The notes: a model not told the origin generated them from the letters alone. Counted from the stretch's first letter, positions 1-7,793 are shown. The stretch is DNA of 14,742 nucleotides from Oscillospiraceae bacterium (GCA_016302225.1 JAEDOB010000021.1:1-14742); one strand, 5' to 3'. A program made the numbers and translations.

Positions 1-578
1 ACGGAAAATCCCTTCTTAGCGGCAACCTCTGTGTCCAGCTCGGGAATGGAAATGCGCTTTTCCGACAAAATGGAGATAAGTGCGTCCTGCACCTCGCTTG
101 CACAGCGGGAAATTTCCTCTATTCGGGCAATAGTTCCCGTTTCCATCGCCGAATAAACGGGGCTTTTCACCAGCGATTCAAAGGAAGGCCCCTTCGCCAG
201 CAGCATTGCATAGTTCCATGAATAGCGTATCTGCTCCTCGGTAGTGCCCGCCGTTCCCTGAATGACCTTTGACGAATTTCCGTTAATAGCGGCGGTGAGA
301 TGCTCGGAAAGCCAGGATTTGGCAGTTCCCGGTTCACCTATAAGCAAAAGTGCACGGTCGGTCACAAGGGTGGCAATGCAAATTTCCACCAGCCGCCTGT
401 CGCCCATATATTTCGGCGTGATAACGGTTTTCCCCGATTTTCCGCCCATAATATAGGTAAGCACCGATTTCGGGGACATTTTCCAGCCCACGGGGACGGG
501 ATTTGTTTCGTTTTCGATAAGAGCATTCAGCTCCTCTTTGTAAAGCTCCTCGGCGGGAAGTCTGAGTATTTCGGACAT
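1..578 (-). CDS. MoxR-type AAA+ ATPase, N-terminal part (cut by left edge)
   Basis: The minus-strand frame is open from an ATG at 578 to the window edge, giving 192 codons, so the C-terminus is missing. Residues 81-88 read GEPGTAKS, a Walker A (P-loop) of the MoxR/RavA-like form with Lys87. Residues about 150-157 (IARIEEIS) sit where MoxR proteins carry Walker B, and the following SEVQDALISILSEKR matches the usual segment after it. MoxR ATPases are chaperone-like AAA+ proteins that often work with a VWA-domain partner; the substrate here is unknown. The start lies 8 nt after the stop of the upstream gene, with only a weak ribosome binding site (AAGTAGTG), which suggests translational coupling. 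It is the third gene of an operon with the SWIM and HEAT-like genes. Family is well supported by motifs; function is inference. Confidence 0.85.
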   Translation of the reverse strand, partial: MSEILRLPAEELYKEELNALIENETNPVPVGWKMSPKSVLTYIMGGKSGKTVITPKYMGDRRLVEICIATLVTDRALLLIGEPGTAKSWLSEHLTAAINGNSSKVIQGTAGTTEEQIRYSWNYAMLLAKGPSFESLVKSPVYSAMETGTIARIEEISRCASEVQDALISILSEKRISIPELDTEVAAKKGFS

Positions 579-586
579 TTTTATCA

Positions 587-2380
587 CTACTTTCTACTTA
601 AATAATCCTTGATATATCGCATCTGATAGTTATAGGTAAAGTCGTCGATTTTTCCATTAAGTGCAGCCACCTTGTTCATTAAAGCGGTAATTTCTTCCAC
701 CTTTTCGGCATCGGACAACGGGAAATTGTCAATTCCCCTGACAGGCATTGAAGAACCGTTTTTCAGGCTGTTCAGAACGAATTTTGTAATAATTCCCCTG
801 TAATCGGACGCTTTTCCGTCTTTGAAATGCTGCGAAATTATCTCGATAGCAGACGAAACGGGGCACTCGGAGCAAAGGAAAAACGCAAAATTCACAGCGG
901 GCACCCTTATCCGCTCGTAATCCTCGGGCTTGCAGCTGTTCAAAAGCATAAGCGCAGCTTGAGCCGCAGAGGAAAATGTTCTGTTTCGCAGCCTGTTATC
1001 GGACAGAGTGCACCGCCTGTCGCAGATGAAATCTATCAGCTGCTGCGGATAGCTGTCGGTCAGCCGAACAACGGGATAACGCCCGTAAGCACGTGTCCCA
1101 CGCCAGTCAAGGCAGTATTTCCCGAAAAATTTGTCGTAATAGATGCCGTTTATGACATTCAGCAGCTCACTCCTGTGTTCCTCGGCATATTTTCCCATTC
1201 GGGCAACAGCATTTTCGGTATCCTCCGTAAGCAGCACGAAAAATTCCGACAGATAGAAAACCTGCGGCTCCTTCTCATACAGACGGTGAATAAGACCACG
1301 ATATTCCTCGGTGTTCTTCTTCCGCAGACTTGTCAGGAGAAATTGGTTGAGAATCTCGGGACTTTGCTGCTTTGCAAGGAGCAAAAAGCCCTCGTCCGCA
1401 TAGGGCTTGTTGGCAAGAAGTGACGCATATTCGTCCGCACGGCGGCTTTCATTTGTTAAATATCCGCTGGGAGTAAGCCCGCTTTTTATCAAACCGACGG
1501 CGAAATCGGTAGCCGCTTTTCCGCAGGCGGCGGCAATGTGCACGTCGCAGGACGGTTTGTATTTTGCAATAAGCTTGGTGATGACCTCCTCCGCTTCGGG
1601 GCAGTCCATGGAAACAAGAGCGTCCAAAGCTTCGTTTTTGATTTTGCCTTTTTCGGTATTGTAAAGTTCTAGCAGAAAGGGGGCGTTCCCGCTGTCCTTA
1701 GAGAGAGCGGAAATGGCGGCGATACGGACATTCTGCGGTGCGTTCTCGTCCTTGGCAAGGGACAAAAACCACGTATTTTCCGCCTTTCCCGACACTGCCG
1801 AAACGTATTGCACAGCCGTCCCCGACGCTTTCGGGTCGGACATATCCACGGCATTTTTCAGAAGCGGGACAAGCTTTTTTCCGTAAATTTCAAACATCAT
1901 CTCCGAAAAATAGTCCAGATAGGTGCTGTTCTTTCCGCAGGCTTTAATGAACGCCATGAGCACACGGGGGTCGCCCAGCAGAGCCGTTTCGTCCTCCGAC
2001 AATTCGTATAGATTGGGACTGCACTTTGTAATTTTCTCGCAGAATTCCGATATAACGGAGTAGGGTGCATTTGATAACTGTCCTCCAATAGAGGACACTT
2101 CCGTCGGAATGACCTCGCTGTTATCCGCAAATGTTCCCTGTGTCACCGCCAGCGCATCAGCCAGCGCAATAGCATCAGCCAGCTGACAAGACGCATTTTC
2201 CGCCGTAAACAGCGATTGACAGAGCGCAAAAAGCTTCCCGAACGCCTTGTTCAGCTCCGCCAGCGGCTGAAATTCATCAACCGCCTTTTTCAGCCTGAAA
2301 TCCTCGCTTACCGTCTGACAGCCCGCAGCCGCACAAGCGTAAAGTCTGCTGCGAAGCTCGTAGAATGGTGATATATTCAT
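587..2380 (-). CDS. HEAT-like repeat protein of SWIM/MoxR operon, possibly DUF5691-like
   Basis: A 597-aa protein with no signal peptide or membrane segment, probably cytoplasmic. Residues about 165-290 are an alpha-helical solenoid-like stretch with HEAT-type units (for example NVRIAAISALS and KNEALDALVSM). The N-terminal 130 residues are Ala/Leu-rich helices, and the C-terminal part has aromatic and Arg-rich segments I do not recognise. I chose the ATG at 2380 rather than a TTG at 2401, because an AGGAGGG ribosome binding site ends 8 nt before that ATG; this site overlaps the stop of the SWIM gene, so the two genes are coupled. From memory, actinobacterial operons of this type carry a DUF5691 protein between the SWIM and AAA+ genes, and this could be its clostridial counterpart; I cannot confirm it. 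Probably a scaffold or adaptor for the downstream ATPase (inference). Confidence 0.8.
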   Translation of the reverse strand: MNISPFYELRSRLYACAAAGCQTVSEDFRLKKAVDEFQPLAELNKAFGKLFALCQSLFTAENASCQLADAIALADALAVTQGTFADNSEVIPTEVSSIGGQLSNAPYSVISEFCEKITKCSPNLYELSEDETALLGDPRVLMAFIKACGKNSTYLDYFSEMMFEIYGKKLVPLLKNAVDMSDPKASGTAVQYVSAVSGKAENTWFLSLAKDENAPQNVRIAAISALSKDSGNAPFLLELYNTEKGKIKNEALDALVSMDCPEAEEVITKLIAKYKPSCDVHIAAACGKAATDFAVGLIKSGLTPSGYLTNESRRADEYASLLANKPYADEGFLLLAKQQSPEILNQFLLTSLRKKNTEEYRGLIHRLYEKEPQVFYLSEFFVLLTEDTENAVARMGKYAEEHRSELLNVINGIYYDKFFGKYCLDWRGTRAYGRYPVVRLTDSYPQQLIDFICDRRCTLSDNRLRNRTFSSAAQAALMLLNSCKPEDYERIRVPAVNFAFFLCSECPVSSAIEIISQHFKDGKASDYRGIITKFVLNSLKNGSSMPVRGIDNFPLSDAEKVEEITALMNKVAALNGKIDDFTYNYQMRYIKDYLSRK

Positions 2381-2394
2381 ATTCTTATCCCTCC

Positions 2395-3831
2395 TCAGCA
2401 AAGCCTTATAATACCGTCATTCGTCACAACAGAAACAGGGCAAACAAATATCCGCCGCTCCTCGGACGAATAGAAAAACTCGCCCAGAAGCGCACCGTTT
2501 TGCAGATACTGTCCGTCCAGCACGGACAAAACCTTGCAGCTGTCGGGATAGTTTCCGTTGGGTTTAAGAGCAATGGTTTCCTCTCCGAATTTCAGTACGG
2601 GGTGTCCGTCAGAAACCGCAAACTCAATGGAATCATAAGGCACAAGCAGTGCAGTGCTGTCGTCGGAAAGAGTGTTTTTCAGCTCGTTTTTCGCCTTTTT
2701 GACCGCATCGGAAAGGCTTTTTTCCGCCTTGGAAAGCAGCTCGGCGTAAACCCCGGACTCAGCCTCGGAGATCTCCGCAGCCTCCCAGCGAATACGCCTG
2801 TTCAGCCCGCCGGGATAGCGGTAAAGCTCCTTTATTCGGTGAACGCCGAACACCGAATTTTCCGCCTTTATGTACTTCGCCGCCTTTAACGGGCGAATGT
2901 TTTCCGTCTTGGAAATTTCTCCCGTGTCAAGGTCTGCCCAATATGCAAAGTCAATGTCCGCTTTGTGCATAGCATCATGCAGCACCGTGAAGGACAGCTG
3001 TATTATCCTTGCATTTTCCTTGAAAAGACCAATTTCTTTAAGCTGCGTCAGCTTCCAGACGCCGCCCATTTCCTCGTACAAAATATTGTCCTCGGGCAGC
3101 ACTTCGCCGCTCTCCAGCTTTTCGGCAATATACGCACGGCTTTTCCGCACCGCCGACGAAAGCTTCACGCAAAGCCCCGTCAGACGGGCAAGCTCCTTGT
3201 CATCGGGGGACGCCGTCAGCCGTTCCGCTGCCGTGATTATCTCGTTCATTATGGCTTGCGGTTCGGGAAGATAGTAATCTCCCAGCTGCTTGGCAAGATT
3301 TTTGTACTGCTCCGCCGCCGCAGAGGACACGGAGGAAATCCCCCGTGAAAACAGGTCGTTCACAAACCGCTCTGCAAGTTCAAGACCTTCCGCCTGCTTT
3401 TTCAGCTTTTTTGCGGCGGCAGCCTTGTTCTGCTTGGGCGGCTTTTTTTCGGCCATTTCGGCGTTTTCGGACTTCTCAGCCCGCCTTGCCAGCTTCTCCC
3501 GCTTTTCCAGAATATCTGCGGGAATCGGGGCAATACCGAAATTTTTCCCCGCCAGCCAGTCGTACATTATCCCCAAACAATGCTTGCAAGGGAACTGTCT
3601 GCTTGGACAGCTGCACCTAAACACGGGCGCATCTCCCGAAAAATCCGCCGATGAACGGTAAGGCTTGCTGCCGCTGCCCTTGCAGTCGCCGAAAATAAGG
3701 GTCTTGTCCTCGCTGATAAAGAGCGACTGAAACCCGCCGCTTCGTGAGATTTTCTGTCCGTTCTGAGCGGCAGCCGCATTTGGTGCCGCAGAGCTTATAA
3801 GCTCCGCCGTTATGGAATTTACCGTTGACAT
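2395..3831 (-). CDS. SWIM zinc-finger protein
   Basis: A 478-aa protein with a SWIM motif (CxCx6CxH): C73, C75, C82 and H84 in the segment RCSCPSRQFPCKHC. SWIM fingers bind zinc and are linked to DNA or protein binding. The motif is followed by a Lys/Ala/Glu-rich, probably disordered or coiled linker (about residues 110-160) and a long helical and beta C-terminal region without a recognised enzyme motif. The start at 3831 is favoured by a GGGAGGGAC ribosome binding site; an in-frame ATG at 3957 would overlap the flagellar terminator and has no such site. It is the first gene of the SWIM/HEAT/MoxR operon, and its stop codon lies inside the ribosome binding site of the next gene. SWIM family call is firm; the biological role is unknown. 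Confidence 0.85.
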   Translation of the reverse strand: MSTVNSITAELISSAAPNAAAAQNGQKISRSGGFQSLFISEDKTLIFGDCKGSGSKPYRSSADFSGDAPVFRCSCPSRQFPCKHCLGIMYDWLAGKNFGIAPIPADILEKREKLARRAEKSENAEMAEKKPPKQNKAAAAKKLKKQAEGLELAERFVNDLFSRGISSVSSAAAEQYKNLAKQLGDYYLPEPQAIMNEIITAAERLTASPDDKELARLTGLCVKLSSAVRKSRAYIAEKLESGEVLPEDNILYEEMGGVWKLTQLKEIGLFKENARIIQLSFTVLHDAMHKADIDFAYWADLDTGEISKTENIRPLKAAKYIKAENSVFGVHRIKELYRYPGGLNRRIRWEAAEISEAESGVYAELLSKAEKSLSDAVKKAKNELKNTLSDDSTALLVPYDSIEFAVSDGHPVLKFGEETIALKPNGNYPDSCKVLSVLDGQYLQNGALLGEFFYSSEERRIFVCPVSVVTNDGIIRLC

Positions 3832-3859
3832 TTTTTGTCCCTCCCGAAAAGATCCCTCA

Positions 3860-3902
3860 ATTATTGCAAACTGCCAATTGATTTGTTTCACTGTGAAATA
3901 AA
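3860..3902 (-). promoter_or_regulatory. Candidate promoter with operator-like inverted repeat for SWIM operon
   Basis: A 21-bp inverted repeat at 3882-3902 (TTTGTTTCAC, one central base, GTGAAATAAA) pairs with one mismatch. On the minus strand an extended -10-like element, TGCAATAAT, lies at 3860-3868, about 22-29 nt before the SWIM start. The expected -35 position falls inside the inverted repeat and has no TTGACA match, which would fit a regulated promoter with a repressor or activator site. A second inverted repeat, CCAATTGATTT at 3874-3884 and AAATCAATTGG at 3951-3961, brackets this site and the terminator. The repeats are seen directly; the regulatory role is inference. Confidence 0.4.
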
Positions 3903-3917
3903 CACTGAGCAACAATG

Positions 3918-3946
3918 AAAAAATGCGGACAGCCTCAGCTGCCCGC
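3918..3946 (-). terminator. Intrinsic terminator of the flagellar operon
   Basis: On the minus strand a 9-bp stem (GCGGGCAGC/GCTGTCCGC, one G-U pair) with a TGAG loop is followed by ATTTTTT. It starts 8 nt after the stop of the fliT-like gene and lies upstream of the SWIM start, so it separates the flagellar operon from the SWIM/HEAT/MoxR operon. Confidence 0.85.
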
Positions 3947-3953
3947 AAATAAA

Positions 3954-4421
3954 TCAATTGGAAGTGTTTAACTTTCTTCCCTTATTCACGTCAATGGAGG
4001 TCTGGGAAAAATAGTCAATGACCTGCTTGGAGCGGTTTGACTTGTTCATCTCCGCTGCAAGCTCGTTCTGCATCTGCTTTAGGTGCTTGTAAATTTCCTT
4101 GTCCGCCTCGTTGATCTTGTGCTTTATCTCCTTGTATTTAAGAAGCCGCTCCTGAATTTCCAGCAGCTCGCCGCTGAGCTCGCCGACCTCCTTAAAGGAG
4201 AACATATCCTCCAGAAGCTCCTTCCGCTCGACGCTCTGTGCGTTGACATAGGACTTTATCTCCGCAGAGATGCCGTCTATCTTTGCGATAAGCTTCTCTC
4301 GTCTGTCAAGCATTTCGGTAACGCCGTCAATGTCCTCATATATCATCTTTGAGGAAATTTCGTGGTAACGCTCCGCCTGCTCGATTTTTTTATCCATAAG
4401 CTCGGTAAGCTTTTTGTCCAT
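3954..4421 (-). CDS. FliT-like flagellar export chaperone (putative)
   Basis: A 155-aa, highly charged, almost entirely helical protein with heptad-like coiled-coil character through most of its length. It has no signal peptide or membrane segment. It is the last gene of the flagellar operon, directly after fliS, the position held by fliT in Bacillus subtilis; FliT is the cytoplasmic chaperone of the cap protein FliD. Sequence similarity is not obvious by eye, and it is longer than typical FliT (about 110-120 aa), with a polar tail after residue 130. It also resembles FlgN-type chaperones in composition. The start is supported by a GGGAG ribosome binding site 5 nt upstream. The gene stands 104 nt downstream of fliS, in a gap where I see no promoter or terminator. 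The role is assigned from position and composition only. Confidence 0.55.
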   Translation of the reverse strand: MDKKLTELMDKKIEQAERYHEISSKMIYEDIDGVTEMLDRREKLIAKIDGISAEIKSYVNAQSVERKELLEDMFSFKEVGELSGELLEIQERLLKYKEIKHKINEADKEIYKHLKQMQNELAAEMNKSNRSKQVIDYFSQTSIDVNKGRKLNTSN

Positions 4422-4525
4422 TTATCTCCCGCCAATCATACTTATTTATGGGTGTTCCCCAGCCTAAATACACTGCTAAGGTAACAGAAATATCGATCAA
4501 TTCAGCGGTTCCTGAGAAATCAGTA

Positions 4526-4894
4526 TTAGTAACCGTTGCGGCTTATCTCCTTGTAAGCGTCCCTGAGCTCCTCAAAAAAGGGTATCAGCGACTCCACAAG
4601 CTCCTTGTCCTTCTTGATATTTGCCTGAACAAGCGAACGTCTGAGATAGTCGTAAATAGCCGCCAGATTGTTTGAGATCTCATATTTCACCTTGAGATTG
4701 CTGTCCAGCATATCCACAATATCCTCTACCTTGGAAATAGACTTGTTTACGGCAGAATAATCCTTCTCGTCAATATAGATGATAGATTTTTTCAGCTCTG
4801 TAACAGCCTTGTCATATAGTGCGATCAGCATCTGCGCAGGGGTCATTGTGCTGACACTCTGCTGCATATATTTCTGATAGGGATTGTACTGCAT
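4526..4894 (-). CDS. fliS: Flagellar export chaperone FliS
   Basis: A 122-aa four-helix protein of normal FliS length. The N-terminus (NPYQKYMQQSVSTMTPAQML) matches the FliS pattern of an N-terminal Y-x-x-Q/T segment followed by the P-x-(Q/E)-L-(I/L)-x-(M/L)-L-Y-D motif, here ending MLIALYDKAV. FliS binds the C-terminal disordered region of flagellin in the cytoplasm, stopping early polymerisation and targeting it to the flagellar export gate; in Bacillus it also contacts FliW. The gene lies 68 nt downstream of fliD, with an AAAGGCGG ribosome binding site. The flagellin client is not encoded in this window. Confident family call. Confidence 0.95.
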   Translation of the reverse strand: MQYNPYQKYMQQSVSTMTPAQMLIALYDKAVTELKKSIIYIDEKDYSAVNKSISKVEDIVDMLDSNLKVKYEISNNLAAIYDYLRRSLVQANIKKDKELVESLIPFFEELRDAYKEISRNGY

Positions 4895-4962
4895 AAAGCA
4901 CCGCCTTTAAAATTTATCGGCACAGGCAGACAGCCGCCTGCCCGCCGAAGTGATTCCATTTA

Positions 4963-7551
4963 TCACTGACTTGACGAATCCGTGAAAATGCTTGCCTGAG
5001 TTGACCACTGAGCCATTGCCTTTTCCAGAGCTGTAAACTTGCTCCAGTAACGCTCCTGCTCGGCTTCGTACTTTTTCTGGAGCTTTGAGATCATCTCGTT
5101 GTAAGCATCTATCTGCTTTGAGATCTCGTTTGAGCCCTGAGAAGCGGTGTTTTCGACACCCGCGACCATTGTCAGAGAGCCGTAAGAACCTCTTGTGGTG
5201 GAAATTGCGCTGTCAACAGCCTTTGTTACTCTTGCTGCAAGACCGTTGTTCTTGTCGGTAAACAGCTCCTGTATCTGCTCGGCGTTATTCTCAAATGCCT
5301 GCTTGAACTTAGCTTCATCTCTGATGATAAGCTTGCCGCTGCCCACAGAATCCTCAAACTCGATACCCATATTGAACAGGCAGAAGTTGTCGGAGGTATA
5401 TGTATTTGTCACTGCGTCGCTGAGCTTGGAAACGAAGGAATTTATCCTCGAATCGTTGTAAAGCAGACCCTGTTTAGCCTTTTCTTCCCAGTTTTCGATC
5501 TGCTTGTCGGTCATTTCCTCTTCCTGCTCCTCGGTCAGCGGGTCATAGTATGCGCCGTTGGACTTGGGACGGGAGGTGCTTGTTTCCTTATTAAGCTCGT
5601 CGATCAGCTTGTTATAGTCGTTAATGAACTTAACAACGGCGTCGTAAGCCTTTTCGGTATCTCTCTTTGTAGATACGGTAACAGCCTCGCCTGCGTTTAT
5701 CTTGTTAATGCCGTCCTGAGTAAGACCGCCCAGATTGATGGTGGTGCCGTCTATCTCGATGGAGTTGGAGCTGTTGGTAAGGGTAACGCCGTTTATGGTA
5801 ACGACAGCGTTCTGTCCCTGATAATTGGTAGCTGCATTGTCAACAGCCGAACCGCTTATTGAGGATTTTCCGAAGAATTTCTCCAGAACAGCCTTGGAAT
5901 CGTCGTCTGCTGCGGTGAAATCCTCCAGAGCGGTCATAACGCCCGTTGTTTCGTCATAGGAAACCAGACCCTCGTCAACAAGGTCCTGAATGGTAACATC
6001 GCCTGTAAGGGAAACTGCGGAACCGTCAGCCCTTGTGAGATTGAGCCCGTTTTCGGAAAGCTTGTATTCATCGGCATTTACCTTGTTTGTGAAGGAGGAC
6101 TTGCTGTCGGTGACCTCAAAGCCCAGCGCAGAAACAAGCCTTGCACTGTCGCTGTTACCCGCAACGGCATTAAAGGAAATGATGTCGTTTGCGCCTGCGG
6201 TTTCAAAGGAGATGTATCCTCCGCCGTCCTCTGCGGCTGTGTACTTCATAGTGGGAGCGGAGCCGCCGAAAGCGTTTTTCAGCTCCTTGTTAAACAGCTC
6301 GACTATCTTTTCCTGAGAAGTCTTTGTTACAACGCCGTCATCACCCACGGTATCGGAGATGTCGTTCTTATCGCCGTTTCCGTCGTACTTATAGAAGCCG
6401 ACCTCCTTGGTAACGCCGTTGACGGTTATCTTAATTGAGTTGTTTACGAGATTTTCAAGGTTTCCTGCCTTTTTGGTACCGGTCAGGGAGCTGCCCATTA
6501 CGGAAACGGAGCTGTCCTTGTTGCCCTCTGCTATCTCGTCATTGTTGAACAGCGCATTGAGCAGATTTCCCGAGCTTTGGGAAATGCTTATCTCGCCGCC
6601 CTGACCCTCCTGAGAAGCCTTCAGCGAGAAGCTCTGGGACAGGCTGTCAAAGCTCATGGTAACGTTAGCGGAGGAGCTGTTGACGGTCTTTATCATCTGA
6701 GCGACGGTGGTATTCTTATTGAAGCTGAAATCCACGCCGTTTATATTGAAGCTGAAATTATCGCCCTTTAACTCCTTGGCAAAGCTTATGTCACCCAGCT
6801 TTGCGGAGGTGGAGATCTTGTTTGACGTGTTATTCTCCAGACCGATAGCAGCCATTGAAGCGTTTTTGTTGGAAGCCTTATCGGACACGCCTACGGTAAA
6901 GGTGTGAACATAACCGTCGGTGCTGTTAAGGGTAAGTCTGCCCTTGTCGTCCATAGTGAAGGAGTTGGAGCTTGTGCCCAGCTGAGCGTTGAGAGCGTCA
7001 ACGAAGTGCTGCTGGCTTATGGAAGCGTCCTCGTCTGCGGTGAAGGTTATCTCTCTGGAAAGTCCGTCGAGAGTTACCTTAACGGTGTACTGAGGGAAAT
7101 CTGTGGAAGCCTCGGCAGCCTTTTTAGCCTCCTCGGCAGCCTTTGAAAAGTCCAGCTGAACGGCTGCATTTACCGCACCGCCGTTTGAGGTGACCTGAGC
7201 GGCTGTTGCAAGCTGAGCGATATTTGTGATCTTATAGCTTGCCTCCGCTGCGGTCGAAGAAGCGGTAGCAGTTACCGCCGAATTGCTTGAGGTAGCCTTA
7301 AAGGACGCCATCAGATAGTTTGAACCGATATTTGTTTCGGGATTCAGGGCGTTCAGGTATGTATCCTTAAAGGTCTTTATCTTAGAAATAACGCTGCGGT
7401 AGGACTCCTGCTTCCACTGGAGGGACTGGAGCTTCTGCTTCTGTCTGTTTATTTTGCTCTTTGTGAGCGAAGCCATCTGTTTAACGAGATTTTCGGTATC
7501 AAGACCGGACAGAAGTCCCGCATTTTTGATGCCGTTAGTACTTCCTGCCAT
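4963..7551 (-). CDS. fliD: Flagellar filament cap protein FliD, enlarged
   Basis: An 862-aa protein with FliD_N at about residues 10-120 (SGLDTENLVKQM, then KINRQKQKLQSLQWKQESYR) and the FliD C-terminal domain at about 590-850, including RDTEKAYDAVVKFINDYNKL, GLLYNDSRINSFVSKL and a terminal coiled coil (about 805-845). FliD caps the growing filament and folds and inserts flagellin subunits. Typical FliDs are about 400-700 aa. The extra length lies between the conserved ends, at residues about 150-590, and includes three flagellin-IN-like beta modules near 153-240, 265-340 and 372-480. The start at 7551 follows an AAAGGATG ribosome binding site that also resembles a CsrA-binding sequence. It follows csrA by 17 nt, in the place where hag and flaG sit in Bacillus. 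Confidence 0.95.
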   Translation of the reverse strand: MAGSTNGIKNAGLLSGLDTENLVKQMASLTKSKINRQKQKLQSLQWKQESYRSVISKIKTFKDTYLNALNPETNIGSNYLMASFKATSSNSAVTATASSTAAEASYKITNIAQLATAAQVTSNGGAVNAAVQLDFSKAAEEAKKAAEASTDFPQYTVKVTLDGLSREITFTADEDASISQQHFVDALNAQLGTSSNSFTMDDKGRLTLNSTDGYVHTFTVGVSDKASNKNASMAAIGLENNTSNKISTSAKLGDISFAKELKGDNFSFNINGVDFSFNKNTTVAQMIKTVNSSSANVTMSFDSLSQSFSLKASQEGQGGEISISQSSGNLLNALFNNDEIAEGNKDSSVSVMGSSLTGTKKAGNLENLVNNSIKITVNGVTKEVGFYKYDGNGDKNDISDTVGDDGVVTKTSQEKIVELFNKELKNAFGGSAPTMKYTAAEDGGGYISFETAGANDIISFNAVAGNSDSARLVSALGFEVTDSKSSFTNKVNADEYKLSENGLNLTRADGSAVSLTGDVTIQDLVDEGLVSYDETTGVMTALEDFTAADDDSKAVLEKFFGKSSISGSAVDNAATNYQGQNAVVTINGVTLTNSSNSIEIDGTTINLGGLTQDGINKINAGEAVTVSTKRDTEKAYDAVVKFINDYNKLIDELNKETSTSRPKSNGAYYDPLTEEQEEEMTDKQIENWEEKAKQGLLYNDSRINSFVSKLSDAVTNTYTSDNFCLFNMGIEFEDSVGSGKLIIRDEAKFKQAFENNAEQIQELFTDKNNGLAARVTKAVDSAISTTRGSYGSLTMVAGVENTASQGSNEISKQIDAYNEMISKLQKKYEAEQERYWSKFTALEKAMAQWSTQASIFTDSSSQ

Positions 7552-7557
7552 AAAACA

Positions 7558-7569
7558 TCATCCTTTCAT
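7558..7569 (-). promoter_or_regulatory. Candidate CsrA-binding site over the fliD ribosome binding site
   Basis: The minus-strand RNA reads AUGAAAGGAUGA, matching 9 of 12 positions of the published CsrA SELEX consensus RUACARGGAUGU, including the core ARGGAUG. The GGA is also the fliD Shine-Dalgarno sequence, the normal place for CsrA translational repression. I see no stem presenting the GGA in a loop, which weakens the case. Confidence 0.3.
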
Positions 7570-7793
7570 TAATTCTTATTTTTAAGAAGTTCTTCCATAA
7601 ACGATACGGGCAGCTTCCCTGCTGCTTCTATGTTAAAAGCTTCCGTGTCCGCAAGCTCGTTTCTGGCTATTTTGACGGTTTTCGGGGCGTCGATGCCGAT
7701 ACGCACTCTGTCCTTGCTGACCTCCAGAACGGTTATCTTTACATCGTCGCCGATATGTATGCCCTCACCGTTTTTTCGTGTAATGACCAGCAT
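7569..7793 (-). CDS. csrA: Carbon storage regulator CsrA (translational repressor)
   Basis: A 74-aa protein starting MLVITRKNGEGIHIGDDVKI, the canonical CsrA N-terminus, with VRIGIDAPKTVKIAR continuing the fold. The RNA-binding residues Leu2/Thr5/Arg6 and Arg44 are present; the usual His43 is Ala. CsrA dimers bind GGA motifs over ribosome binding sites; in Bacillus they repress hag translation until FliW sequesters CsrA. It is one base after the fliW stop codon, with a strong AAGGAGG ribosome binding site inside the end of fliW, so the two are translationally coupled at a fixed ratio. The C-terminal extension beyond residue 60 (PVSFMEELLKNKN) corresponds to the part that contacts FliW in Gram-positive CsrA. 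Confident call. Confidence 0.97.
   Translation of the reverse strand: MLVITRKNGEGIHIGDDVKITVLEVSKDRVRIGIDAPKTVKIARNELADTEAFNIEAAGKLPVSFMEELLKNKN

Noticed and set aside
827..1423. 198-codon plus-strand ORF
   Set aside because: It lies antisense within the HEAT-like gene, with no ribosome binding site or domain; a shadow frame.
3832..3957. Longer N-terminus for the SWIM protein from an ATG at 3957
   Set aside because: The extension would be encoded across the flagellar terminator and inverted repeats; a strong ribosome binding site favours the start at 3831.
4422..4525. Small gene or promoter in the fliS to fliT-like gap
   Set aside because: I find no ribosome binding site with an ORF, no clear promoter hexamers and no terminator there.
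4914..4921. GCCGATAA on the minus strand upstream of fliS as a second sigma-28 promoter
   Set aside because: The -10 octamer is perfect, but no TAAA lies 14-16 bp upstream, so the promoter is unsupported.
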